Below are positions 1 through 8,883 of a stretch of 64,000 nucleotides of DNA, piece after piece. Source of the DNA: Bythopirellula goksoeyrii (GTDB lineage: Bacteria > Planctomycetota > Planctomycetia > Pirellulales > Lacipirellulaceae). The translations under genes and the position numbers were made by a program. Positions within the stretch are counted from its first letter, which is position 1. Each line of letters opens with the position of its first letter. The stretch covers positions 2,206,338-2,270,337 of the forward strand of contig NZ_CP042913.1 of NCBI RefSeq assembly GCF_008065115.1. The letters run 5' to 3'. The notes below the pieces were generated by a model. It was given only the letters and a program-made list of their open reading frames with translations, was not told the origin of the DNA and ran no database searches.

Positions 1-1
1 T

Positions 2-289
2 GTTCGCCAGAACCGGCAAATTGAGTTAAGCGAAATGGCGGGTAAGCAACTCGTGTTTGTCGACTACGAAACGGGCCACGATCCCTTGCAGGAATGGGTC
101 TACAATCAGGCCGACATCGATGCTTCCAAGGTCGTATGGGCCCGCAGTATGTCAGAGGAGGAAGACCTCGAATTGCGAGAGTTTTTCTCCGATCGCAAGG
201 CGTGGCGTTTATCAGCCGATGCCGATTCGCCGAACTTGCGACCGTGGAATTACCCGCAGGTAAAATTGGATATCACAGCAAGCCGCTAA
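2..289 (+). CDS. C-terminal end of a GT-C-type membrane protein (truncated by window edge)
   Basis: The frame is open from base 2, so only the last 95 residues of a gene that starts upstream are present; the ATG at 35 is internal. The tail matches the last ~75 residues of the next gene (380-1960) nearly word for word: both carry a VYN-ADIDA block, then VWAR-MS, then FF-DRK. That tail lies after the last membrane segment of the neighbour and is probably a soluble extracytoplasmic domain. The two genes are therefore a tandem duplication. The function is taken from the neighbour and is inference. Confidence 0.75.
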   Translation, partial: VRQNRQIELSEMAGKQLVFVDYETGHDPLQEWVYNQADIDASKVVWARSMSEEEDLELREFFSDRKAWRLSADADSPNLRPWNYPQVKLDITASR

Positions 290-379
290 ACTAGGTCACC
301 GAATGTAAGGGTGATACTTGCACCTGCGGGTCTGCACTATTGATACTTTTCAAAGCTCTCAACTCAATAAACCATCACC

Positions 380-1960
380 ATGCCCAATTCTAGCAGTCAA
401 CACTGGCTTCCACGGTTAGCTCATTGCGTGCTCCATAGCCGCACTGCCGCGGTTTGTGCGGTCGGTGCGTTGAGTCTGATGATCGGCACACTGTTCGTGT
501 TGGTGCGTTTTCCACAGCCAGGAGCCCATGACGAGTTCAGCTATCTCTTGGCCGCAGATACGTTCCTGGAAGGGAGGCTCGCAAATCCTCCACATCCTTT
601 CTGGCAGCATTTCGAGACAATCCATGTCATCCAACAACCAACCTATGCTTCGAAGTACCAACCCGGCCAAGGACTCCTGCTCGCTTTGGGGACACTCCTG
701 GGCGGGTTTCCTGCTGCTGGGGCAGTGATCGGAACTGCTCTCGCGACTGCCGCAGTTTGCTGGATGCTAGGAGGTTGGCTACCCAATCGGTGGGCACTAG
801 TCGGCGGACTCTTTGTAGCCCTCAATCAGTCGATTGTTCTCAATTGGACACTCAGCTATTGGGGCGGGTCGCTGCCGCTTCTAGGCGGCGCATTGATGTT
901 CGGAGCAATGCCACGACTCCTGCGAAGTCCTAGAGCACGCGACGCAATCCTGCTGGCAGGAGGAGCAATCGTGTTGGCCGCCACAAGGCCGTATGAAGGA
1001 TTTCTTGTCGGCATTGTGATCTCGATCGCGTTGGCTTGGCAATTATTCGTCGAGCAGCGATTCCCTTGGCGAACAACACTCCAGAAGATTGTGCTTCCTG
1101 CCACACTCGTCTTGGCGGTGGGCTTGGCCGGACTTGCAACCTACAACAACGCGACGACAGGTTCGCCCTTCACGCTTCCCTATAGTGTTCATGAAGCAAC
1201 CTACGGCTACAGCCCTTTATTTCTTTGGCAAAGCACCCCCGAAGAACCTGCCTATCGCCATGAAGCATTGCGCGAGTATCAGACGGGTTGGGGAATTCAA
1301 GATTATGAGCAGCAACGCACACTTTCAGGTTTCTTCCGGGCGAAAGTCGCGGGATTGCGAAACCTAGGAAGTTTCTATCTCGGTGGGCCACTCGCAATTT
1401 CTCTCCTGGCGATACCTTGGACTCTCAAGAATCGTCATTTGCGATTCGTTTGGATTACTCTGGCCGTGTTCTTGCTAGCCGAACTTGCCGTCCCTTGGAT
1501 GTATCCCCATTACTACGCTCCGATTGCCCCGCTCTTGTTCTTGATTGTTGTCGAGGGTTTGCGCTATCTCAGGGCTAGCATGCATCAATATCCCAAAATG
1601 CGCTGTGTGGTTCCAATTCTTCTGGTCTGGCAAGTGGCGCTGCTCGGGCTTCTGTTGGGAGAATACGTTGGATGGCAGGCTGATGGCACGCGCTGGGAGC
1701 GGGCTCGCGTAGTAGCCCAACTCAAGGCCACTCCAGAAAAAGACTTGGTCATGGTGCGATATGGTAGCGACCACGATCCCAATGCCGAGTGGGTTTACAA
1801 TCGAGCCGACATCGACGCGGCGGACATCGTTTGGGCTCGTGAGATGAGTCCTCAGGATGATAGGCGGCTTGTCGGCTTTTTCGGCGATCGCAAGGTGTGG
1901 CTCCTCGAGGCTGATGCCCCGGAACCTGCGGTTGTGCCTTACGACGATTCGAATCGCTAG
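380..1960 (+). CDS. Polytopic membrane protein, GT-C / PMT-like glycosyltransferase
   Basis: A 526-residue protein with a cytoplasmic N-terminus, a first membrane helix at about residues 22-43, then an Asp-Glu pair (D51-E52, in the context HDEFSY) in the first outer loop, followed by roughly ten more hydrophobic segments up to about residue 435 and a soluble C-terminal tail. An acidic pair in the first extracytoplasmic loop is the catalytic signature of GT-C enzymes that use polyprenyl-phosphate sugars (ArnT/PMT/GT39 group). The acceptor cannot be told. The gene follows a truncated paralogue by 90 bp and converges on kdsB, with which it overlaps by 4 bp at the stop codons. An envelope or exopolysaccharide role fits the neighbours kdsB and glmS but is inferred. 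Confidence 0.7.
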   Translation: MPNSSSQHWLPRLAHCVLHSRTAAVCAVGALSLMIGTLFVLVRFPQPGAHDEFSYLLAADTFLEGRLANPPHPFWQHFETIHVIQQPTYASKYQPGQGLLLALGTLLGGFPAAGAVIGTALATAAVCWMLGGWLPNRWALVGGLFVALNQSIVLNWTLSYWGGSLPLLGGALMFGAMPRLLRSPRARDAILLAGGAIVLAATRPYEGFLVGIVISIALAWQLFVEQRFPWRTTLQKIVLPATLVLAVGLAGLATYNNATTGSPFTLPYSVHEATYGYSPLFLWQSTPEEPAYRHEALREYQTGWGIQDYEQQRTLSGFFRAKVAGLRNLGSFYLGGPLAISLLAIPWTLKNRHLRFVWITLAVFLLAELAVPWMYPHYYAPIAPLLFLIVVEGLRYLRASMHQYPKMRCVVPILLVWQVALLGLLLGEYVGWQADGTRWERARVVAQLKATPEKDLVMVRYGSDHDPNAEWVYNRADIDAADIVWAREMSPQDDRRLVGFFGDRKVWLLEADAPEPAVVPYDDSNR

Positions 1961-2751
1961 GCCACGAGCGGTAGTCTAGCTTGATGCCGGGCAACAAAAG
2001 CAGCGTAGTCTTCTGGGGTGTCGATGCCACGAGTTGCATGATCGATCTGGCCGATGAGAATCGCTTCACCCTGCTCAAGAATGCGGAGTTGTTCGAGTTT
2101 CTCGATCTGTTCGGTTCTGCCCACAGGCAAACCTGCAAACCTCAGTAGAAGCTCTCGGCGGTAGGCATAGATACCAATGTGCAGAAAAAAAGTTGCCGGC
2201 TCCGCAGTAACTAGTGAATCGTGCCACTCGCGAGGATGCGGGATCGGGCTGCGACTGAAATACATCGCTCGCCCTTGATTGTCGAACACCACCTTCACAG
2301 CCGCCGGATCTTCCAAGGACTCACGGTCGCGAATTGGTGCGGCCAAGGTGGCCATCGCACACTCGGGATGCGATTTGAGCAAACTTGCTAATTGATCGAT
2401 AGCCTGGGGATCGGTCTCCGGTTCATCTCCTTGCAGATTGATAATGATCTCAGCGTTGGGAATCGCCCGGGCGACCTCCGCGACGCGATCGGTACCGCTG
2501 GGGCAATCGTTGCTAGTCATCACAACCTCAGCGCCAAATCGCCGGGCCTCTGTGGCAATGTCCTCATCGTCGGTGGCGATGTACACAGCATCTAAATTCT
2601 TGGCCTCGCGGGCAGCGGAGTAAGTGTGTTCCAGGAGAGTCTTGCCCGTTTCCCTTAGCAGCATCTTATCGCGAAGCCGAGTCGATTGGCGGCGGGCAGG
2701 GATAACCAGGATGCACTTTTCGTTCGATTTGCGAAGTGTCGAAGCAGTCAT
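1957..2751 (-). CDS. kdsB: 3-deoxy-manno-octulosonate cytidylyltransferase (CMP-KDO synthetase)
   Basis: KdsB activates KDO with CTP to give CMP-KDO for lipopolysaccharide inner-core synthesis in the cytoplasm. The 264-residue product (ATG at 2751; a TTG six bases upstream is possible) has the family N-terminal nucleotide-binding motif IPARRQSTRL followed by the lysine of DKML, the TDDEDI segment, the CPSGTDR motif and the NLQGDEP motif that binds metal and CMP. Length matches the usual ~250 residues. It stands alone on the minus strand, tail to tail with the membrane glycosyltransferase gene. Its presence indicates an LPS-type outer membrane. Confidence 0.93.
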   Translation of the reverse strand: MTASTLRKSNEKCILVIPARRQSTRLRDKMLLRETGKTLLEHTYSAAREAKNLDAVYIATDDEDIATEARRFGAEVVMTSNDCPSGTDRVAEVARAIPNAEIIINLQGDEPETDPQAIDQLASLLKSHPECAMATLAAPIRDRESLEDPAAVKVVFDNQGRAMYFSRSPIPHPREWHDSLVTAEPATFFLHIGIYAYRRELLLRFAGLPVGRTEQIEKLEQLRILEQGEAILIGQIDHATRGIDTPEDYAAFVARHQARLPLVA

Positions 2752-2983
2752 GAACAAGATCCCAAACGTCCAAGGGAGAAAGTTTCCTTAGCCGGAAGCA
2801 CACGCCTCCAGGCAAGCCAGCGAAAAATAACGAATTCGCGCTCTTGCATCTACGGCAATCCGAAGCTTTCTACTCGTCTGCCGTGGTTGAAATTGGAGCA
2901 AGGTGCTAAGATTCAAATGCTATCTCCGCAACTCCCGGGGTCTGCTAGCAGAGAGTGCTTCACTTTCCTTATCGAGAAAACAT

Positions 2984-4849
2984 ATGTGTGGAATTGTTGG
3001 TTACATCGGTCAAGGCCAGGCGGCTGAGTTTCTGTTGGATGGGTTGCGCCGGCTCGAATATCGCGGCTACGATAGTTCGGGTATTGCTACCGTCGAAGAC
3101 GGGGAACTCGATGTCGCCAAGGCCGCAGGTCGAGTGGAAGAGCTAGCCGCTCTGCTGAAAATGCGGCATCACAATGGTTCCGTAGGCATCGGCCATACCC
3201 GTTGGGCAACCCATGGTCCTGCTACCGACATCAATGCTCATCCCCACCTCGGCGGCGATCAGATCCTCGCCTTGGTTCATAATGGAGTCATCGAGAATTT
3301 TCGCGCGATCAAGGATCGACTGATCGACAAGGGTTACGAGTTTCAGTCGGCCACCGACACGGAGGTTGTCGCTCAACTCCTGGCCTACGAACTGGAGAAA
3401 GTTTCCGATGAGACCCTAGATAGCGAAGACCCACTGGCCCCGGTGATCCAAGCGGTACAGAAATCACTTGCCAAATTGCGGGGAACTTATGGACTCGCCG
3501 TCATCTTCCGCGATTGGCCTCATGTGATCGTCGCCGCTCGTTTGGGTAGCCCCTTGGTGATCGGCGTAGGCGAAGGTGAAAACTTCATCGCCAGCGATAG
3601 CTCTCCTCTGGCCGGTCGTACGAAGAAAATCGTTTACTTGGCGGATAATGAAATTGCACTGGTCACCACCGACACGATTCGTGTGATTCATCGCGATTCG
3701 GGAGACGTGGCCCATGACGTACAGACTCTTGATATCGATGCCACGGAAGTCGATCTCAATGGCTTTCCTCACTACATGCTCAAGGAAATCTACGAGCAAC
3801 CCGAAACGGTCCGCAATGCAATGCGTGGCCGACTTGACAAAGATTCGGCGACGGCCGTCTTCGGCGGGCTGAACTTGACCCCCAATCAGTTACAGTCCGT
3901 GAAGCGGATGGTACTGACTGCCTGTGGTACGAGTTGGCATGCCGCATTAGTGGGGGAATACATGATCGAGACGCTCGCACGTATTCCAGTCGAAGTGGAG
4001 TACGCCAGCGAGCTGCGCTATCGCAATCCGCCCCTCGACGATCAGACGTTGTTGTTCGCCCTCACCCAAAGCGGCGAGACGATTGACACCCTCGCAGCAC
4101 TGAGGGAAATGAAACGCAAGGGGCATCCCACAATGTCGATCTGCAATGTCGTGGGAAGCACGATTGCCCGCGAGGCGGACGGCGGGATCTACCTCCATGC
4201 CGGGCAGGAAATCGGTGTCGCCAGCACCAAGGCATTTACGGCCCAGTGCGTAGTGATGTCGTTGTTGGCCCTTTACTTTGGTCGCTTGCATCACCTGAGC
4301 TACGAAAGTGGCCTGCGAATCATTGAAGAACTCGAACGGCTACCCGATCAGGTCGAACGGGCTTTGGAAACCAACAGCCACGCCCGCCGCATCGCGGAGA
4401 AATATGCCAACTGCAACAATTTCCTCTACCTTGGTCGGCAATACAATTTTCCCACAGCCCTGGAAGGAGCCCTCAAGCTCAAGGAAATTAGCTATATCCA
4501 CGCCGAGGGTTACCCAGCCGCGGAAATGAAGCATGGTCCGATTGCGCTGGTTGACGAGAACACCCCCAGCGTGTTTATCGTGCCGCAGGGAGCCGTCTAC
4601 GACAAAGTGTTAGCCAACATCGAAGAGATCAAGGCCCGTCGCGGCCCCGTGATCGCCATCGTGGATGACGACGACAGCCGCGTTGCCGAACTTGCGGACG
4701 ACGTGATCCACATCCCCCCCGTGACCGATTTCCTGCAGCCCATTGTAGCCTCAGTACCTCTGCAACTGCTGGCCTACCACATCGCCATCGCCCGCGGCTG
4801 CGATGTCGATAAACCGCGGAATCTGGCCAAGAGCGTGACGGTGGAGTGA
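2984..4849 (+). CDS. glmS: Glutamine--fructose-6-phosphate aminotransferase (isomerizing)
   Basis: GlmS makes glucosamine-6-phosphate from fructose-6-phosphate and glutamine, the first step to UDP-GlcNAc for peptidoglycan and LPS. The start is the ATG at 2984 because the mature enzyme must begin Met-Cys-Gly-Ile-Val-Gly with Cys2 as the glutaminase nucleophile; the 27-residue upstream extension in the same frame is rejected. The product has 621 residues: an N-terminal class II amidotransferase domain (GHTRWATHG, HNGVIEN) and two SIS domains (TACGTS and SQSGET phosphosugar-binding motifs), ending in the family-typical AKSVTVE. No ribozyme of glmS type is evident in the 230-base leader. Confidence 0.97.
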   Translation: MCGIVGYIGQGQAAEFLLDGLRRLEYRGYDSSGIATVEDGELDVAKAAGRVEELAALLKMRHHNGSVGIGHTRWATHGPATDINAHPHLGGDQILALVHNGVIENFRAIKDRLIDKGYEFQSATDTEVVAQLLAYELEKVSDETLDSEDPLAPVIQAVQKSLAKLRGTYGLAVIFRDWPHVIVAARLGSPLVIGVGEGENFIASDSSPLAGRTKKIVYLADNEIALVTTDTIRVIHRDSGDVAHDVQTLDIDATEVDLNGFPHYMLKEIYEQPETVRNAMRGRLDKDSATAVFGGLNLTPNQLQSVKRMVLTACGTSWHAALVGEYMIETLARIPVEVEYASELRYRNPPLDDQTLLFALTQSGETIDTLAALREMKRKGHPTMSICNVVGSTIAREADGGIYLHAGQEIGVASTKAFTAQCVVMSLLALYFGRLHHLSYESGLRIIEELERLPDQVERALETNSHARRIAEKYANCNNFLYLGRQYNFPTALEGALKLKEISYIHAEGYPAAEMKHGPIALVDENTPSVFIVPQGAVYDKVLANIEEIKARRGPVIAIVDDDDSRVAELADDVIHIPPVTDFLQPIVASVPLQLLAYHIAIARGCDVDKPRNLAKSVTVE

Positions 4850-4983
4850 ATTTGAAAAAATGGGCTGGCTAAGTTCCGATTCAATCTATTTCCCACTGTT
4901 GAATCTTGTTGCCCGGCGACTGGCGCCATACCGCCTTGTGTCGAGAGTGTCTTAATTGCTGGCTCTAAACTCTCGGCTCTCAA

Positions 4984-7497
4984 CTACAACGCCACATCGC
5001 GCCATGCGATCTCCCCCGGCTCTACGGTCCACCCAAGGCCAAAGTAACCAGCGGCACGCACATCATCATCTCCCTCCGTGAGACTGTCGGCACTCAACAG
5101 CAACAAATCGGGGAAATTCGTGCCGTTGACGAAGTACGGCAGGCGATCGGTGGCCCGCATGCCGGTGATTCCTGTGCCACTTACCACGCCGACTACGGCA
5201 GTCGCACTCCGGCGGCGTGGTCGGACAAACACGCAAGCTAGATCATCGCCAAGCTCGGGTCGGCGATCGATGGTCACGCTCCCCTTACGAGTTTGCACGG
5301 GCGAAGTTGATAAAAGTCGCGGCCAGGCGGAGTTGGTGTCGGCGTTGCCGTAGAGCAGTACGTTCCGGTTTGGTTCAATGGTGGGATCAAACTCAGTGTC
5401 GGCCACGACCTCCAGCGACCCGTTGGTGCGAACGAGCCAAGTTTCGGCGTCGTAACGAGCCTTGGCCAACGCCCAGGCGTTTTCCTCATCAGTGCCGTGA
5501 GTGCCGTAGACGAGAGTCGGCTCGTGGGCGAACACACTGCGAAAACCACCGTAGCGCTGAGGTTGTTTGAGCACCCTCGGCAATTCTGGCGCGGGATGCC
5601 AGCCGAATTGGTCACGCACAAACAGGAGTTCTCCGGTTTCCACTCTGAACTGCCCGATTGCCTCGCCATCGAGGGCGACTTCTACCTCCGTGCCATTCTC
5701 TAAGTGATCGACTGCAATCGCCAACGCCGCAACGTTCGACGTGAGCCCCAAAAATAGTTTCTGCTCGGCATCGTATCGTACCGCGGCTCGGCTCAAGGAA
5801 CCCTGCTCAATTTGTTGCAGTACGGTAAGCCATTGAACCTGCGAGACTTTCCCCGGATCGAAGGTAACACAATCAGCAAGTTCCACCTCTGTGGGAAGTG
5901 GAGCCGTTTGTTCGTGACAAAACCTCAGCAACTCCTCATTAGCGGCTTTTAGATTTGCTTCTGTAAAATCCGACCGCTGGCGAAATACAAAATCTGAGTG
6001 GAACAACGCCAAGGTTTGGGCGATCTCTCGGGAGTCGTCGGTAGACCTCTCGATTCGTGGTCCGATGCTTTCGAGCAGAATTCCCGCATTGGCCGTGTTC
6101 ACCAAAAGTGGAGCCAGTTCCCCAGTGGCTTGGATTCTTGATAGCATCGCTTGAATAGGAGTCTGTTCTTCGCTCGCACGCGGTTCATTCGCTGCGTATT
6201 CCAGCCAGGCATTGGTGGGTGCCAAGGCCGCCCAGCGGTTGGGCGACGTGCTCCCCAGCCGAATGACTCCATGCCCTCCCGTTCCTGTGCCCCGCAACCA
6301 CACGCGGCGTGGGTCGAACGCAGCATGCTGGGCTGCATCGTCGAGTGATTCAAGTACATCGGTCGCCGACCAGTCTTCCCAATCACACCCTGCAGTTCGC
6401 CGACCAGTCGGTGCGAGAGTCGAAATCGAGGACTGCGGTTCATAGTGGGCAAGGTGATGTCCGCCTGCTTCGTTGGCATTGTGCAGGGTCACGAGCATCC
6501 CCCGCGGCAAGATGGGTGATTCACTCCCCGGATCCGAGACCGCGTGAGCCGGGAGGATATCGTATGCCTGGACACTCTGGTCCAACTGACTGCGAAACGT
6601 ACGTGTCTGCAGTTGCTCTTTGCCGACCAGAGCCAATTCGATCGAAAGTTTCCCTAGGGGTGCCGTACCTTGTTGTGTCTGTTCGTTTAAAGTCAGCTCT
6701 ACTGGGATCTTCGTTGATAATTCTAACTGCTTGGTAGTCCGTGGATCGAGCGGAATGGCTACTTTACGGATGCCTAGCGGTGGAATACTGCCCACTTTGG
6801 TAATCAAGGAACTTCCTGAATCAAGCGAAGCGGTTGCCTGGCAATCGTTGAGTGCATCTTCGCGACAGTTCACCAATAAGACACCGAGCCACAGTGGGCT
6901 CGTTTCACCTTCGATGAGCGAAGGCAATGTCAGGTCGCGTTGTTCGAAGAAGACCTCTCGCTGAGGCTTGAGCACTTCTGCTCGCACTTTGCCAGCTGCG
7001 CAATGGAACAGCAGTTCATTTTTTCCTGCTCGTAAGACAATTGGCACAATGGTCTGTCCCGTGAGATATGGATCACCAACCCGCGGTTCGCCGTTGACGA
7101 ACACCATCGCATGGCCCGAAGCCTCCAGCAAGACCACTTGCCGTTGTGGAGAAGTGACTTCGGCAAATGCGTATCCTCCCCGTAGAGAGGAGTGTTCGAG
7201 CCAGCCAGTGGAATCGGCCCGAGCTACGTTCCAGGCGAGCGCCCGTCCACCGTGGCCCACAATGGTGTCACCCGCCTGGGGTGTTCTCCAAGTATCTTTG
7301 GCAACCGCTGCTTGCAGAGGATCAACATGAATCGGAACCCGGCCATACCGACCCACAGCGGGCAGGACCAGAAACTCGGAAAGAACCAAAGGTTCTTCCG
7401 TAAAAGTTTCAGCGGGCAACGGAAGAGCCATTTGCCCCGTTTGCAGCAGAGTCAGGGGTATCACAACGTGACGAAGAAAACTTGTGCATTTGTCCAT
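4984..7497 (-). CDS. Large secreted protein with degenerate prolyl-oligopeptidase/esterase-like domain
   Basis: The frame is open from 7641, but the first 48 codons run through a palindromic repeat (7553-7615), so the ATG at 7497 is preferred; it starts a plausible signal peptide (MDKCTSFLRHVVIPLTLL). About 837 residues. The middle part (around 6190-6400 in DNA) matches alpha/beta-hydrolases of the prolyl oligopeptidase type: a Trp-Asp-rich stretch, a helix, then RRVWLRGTGTGGHG and an APTNAW segment. In active relatives the elbow is GHSMGGHG; here the serine position is Gly, so the site is probably inactive. The N-terminal half looks like beta-sandwich. No substrate can be proposed. It stands alone between convergent glmS and the divergent exporter genes. 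Confidence 0.7.
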   Translation of the reverse strand: MDKCTSFLRHVVIPLTLLQTGQMALPLPAETFTEEPLVLSEFLVLPAVGRYGRVPIHVDPLQAAVAKDTWRTPQAGDTIVGHGGRALAWNVARADSTGWLEHSSLRGGYAFAEVTSPQRQVVLLEASGHAMVFVNGEPRVGDPYLTGQTIVPIVLRAGKNELLFHCAAGKVRAEVLKPQREVFFEQRDLTLPSLIEGETSPLWLGVLLVNCREDALNDCQATASLDSGSSLITKVGSIPPLGIRKVAIPLDPRTTKQLELSTKIPVELTLNEQTQQGTAPLGKLSIELALVGKEQLQTRTFRSQLDQSVQAYDILPAHAVSDPGSESPILPRGMLVTLHNANEAGGHHLAHYEPQSSISTLAPTGRRTAGCDWEDWSATDVLESLDDAAQHAAFDPRRVWLRGTGTGGHGVIRLGSTSPNRWAALAPTNAWLEYAANEPRASEEQTPIQAMLSRIQATGELAPLLVNTANAGILLESIGPRIERSTDDSREIAQTLALFHSDFVFRQRSDFTEANLKAANEELLRFCHEQTAPLPTEVELADCVTFDPGKVSQVQWLTVLQQIEQGSLSRAAVRYDAEQKLFLGLTSNVAALAIAVDHLENGTEVEVALDGEAIGQFRVETGELLFVRDQFGWHPAPELPRVLKQPQRYGGFRSVFAHEPTLVYGTHGTDEENAWALAKARYDAETWLVRTNGSLEVVADTEFDPTIEPNRNVLLYGNADTNSAWPRLLSTSPVQTRKGSVTIDRRPELGDDLACVFVRPRRRSATAVVGVVSGTGITGMRATDRLPYFVNGTNFPDLLLLSADSLTEGDDDVRAAGYFGLGWTVEPGEIAWRDVAL

Positions 7498-7552
7498 GCT
7501 GTCGGTTGTAACCTTTGTCGCGGTGGTTTCCCAGGGCGTATCTTCTTCGTCC

Positions 7553-7615
7553 TTCCCGCACAGGCGGGAACCCAGCAATTGGAGGTGAAATCTAGATTCC
7601 CGCCTGCGCGGGAAT
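7553..7615. repeat. REP-like double hairpin
   Basis: Two small perfect hairpins: arms 7553-7559/7564-7570 (TTCCCGC, 4-base loop) and 7596-7603/7608-7615 (ATTCCCGC, 4-base loop). The inner arms 7563-7570 and 7597-7604 are also complementary, so the pair can form one larger structure. This is the layout of REP/REPIN elements, and the same core occurs widely in bacterial genomes. It lies upstream of the preferred start of the minus-strand gene and would encode the RRRESR-like segment if the longer start were used. Confidence 0.7.
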
Positions 7616-7731
7616 GACGCTCTGCATCCATCTACATTCAATGCTCAAGGCGCTGTAGTTTCACTGCATAATTCAAGCTAAGATCAAAGTATCTGATTCC
7701 ATGGAAAAATCTTAAGCGAGAATCCCGCATC

Positions 7732-8883
7732 ATGGCAGCACGAATTCTGGCAATTCTCTTGGTTGTTGTGTTGCTGACTGGCCTGATTGCTTACAGCAAA
7801 TTGCGTCCCGAGTCGAATCACGTGTCCGGTTTCATCGAAGCGGAGGAAATTCGTTTGGGGTCGCGGGTCGGTGGCCGCGTGCAAGAGGTGCTTGTCGAAG
7901 AGGGCGCCGCAGTCAAGGCGGGTCAGTTACTGGTGCGGCTCGAACCCTTCGACTTGGAACAGCAACGCGAGGAGGCCAGGGCCAACCTTGTTGCCCGCGA
8001 AGCTGATTTGACACGGCTCGAAGCCGGCAATCGCGAGGAAGAAATCGGCCAGGCGAAGGCCCGTTACGAACAGCTGCAAGCAAAGTTGGATCAACTCGTG
8101 GCTGGGGCTCGGAAACAGGAAATCGATGCCTCCCGTGCGAGGTTGAAAGTCGCAGAAGCGGAGATGCGGCTGGCGACTCAAAATTTCAACCGCACTCAAG
8201 CTTTGGCCAATACCAATGCGATTACCAAGGAAGAATTTGATCGCGCGGCAGAGAGTCTCGAATCGGCAAAGGCCACCGTTTTATTGCGCGGGGAAGAGTT
8301 GAGCTTGATCGAGGCAGGCACGCGCGAAGAAGAAATTCGAGCGGCCCAGGCCCAAGTCGAAGAAGCTCGGCTTGCCTGGCAACTCGCGCAGAAGGGATTT
8401 CGCAGTGAGGAAATTGCGGCAGCTAAGGCGGCGCGGGATTCTGCCGCGGCCAGTTTGGCGGCGATCGGCGATCGGCTCTCTGAGCTTACGATCAAGAGTC
8501 CTGTCAACGGGATGGTCGAGGCCCTGGAACTTCAACCGGGCGACCTCGTTGCAGCAGGTGCGCCTGTCATGTCGGTGCTCGACAACAGTCACTACTGGGT
8601 TCGGACCTACGTCCCCCAGAAATGGATGGATTTAAAACTGGGGCAAGCGGTCGAAGTGACTGTTGACAGCATGCCCAATCGGCGTTTTGCAGGCGAAGTG
8701 ACCTTTATCTCGCGTCGCGCCGAATTTACGCCCAGCAACGTGCAGACTCCCGAGGAGCGTTCCAAACAAGTGTTTCGCATCAAGGTGACGCTCAAGGAGG
8801 GACTCGATGTGCTGCGACCAGGAATCTCGGCGGACGTCTGGCTTGATCGAGTGCCAGGAAAAGCGGAGAAGCCCACGCAATGA
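7732..8883 (+). CDS. HlyD-family membrane fusion protein
   Basis: Periplasmic adaptor of an ABC efflux system (YbhG/EmrA-like). The 383-residue product has one N-terminal membrane anchor (residues 4-22), a biotinyl-lipoyl-like half-domain (SGFIEAEEIRLGSRVGGRV then VKAGQLLVRLEP), a long alpha-helical hairpin rich in Ala, Glu and Gln (about residues 75-250, with repeated GxREEEI turns), the second lipoyl half (TIKSPVNGMVEAL-PGDLV) and a beta-barrel domain. It overlaps the next gene by 4 bp (ATGA), so the two are translationally coupled and should work together. The substrate is unknown; drugs or lipophilic compounds are common for the family. Confidence 0.88.
   Translation: MAARILAILLVVVLLTGLIAYSKLRPESNHVSGFIEAEEIRLGSRVGGRVQEVLVEEGAAVKAGQLLVRLEPFDLEQQREEARANLVAREADLTRLEAGNREEEIGQAKARYEQLQAKLDQLVAGARKQEIDASRARLKVAEAEMRLATQNFNRTQALANTNAITKEEFDRAAESLESAKATVLLRGEELSLIEAGTREEEIRAAQAQVEEARLAWQLAQKGFRSEEIAAAKAARDSAAASLAAIGDRLSELTIKSPVNGMVEALELQPGDLVAAGAPVMSVLDNSHYWVRTYVPQKWMDLKLGQAVEVTVDSMPNRRFAGEVTFISRRAEFTPSNVQTPEERSKQVFRIKVTLKEGLDVLRPGISADVWLDRVPGKAEKPTQ

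Noticed and set aside
2903-2983. Upstream start for glmS
   Set aside because: The enzyme needs Cys at position 2 after Met removal, fixing the start at 2984.
2758-2983. glmS ribozyme or other leader RNA before glmS
   Set aside because: No recognisable ribozyme core or terminator in the leader.
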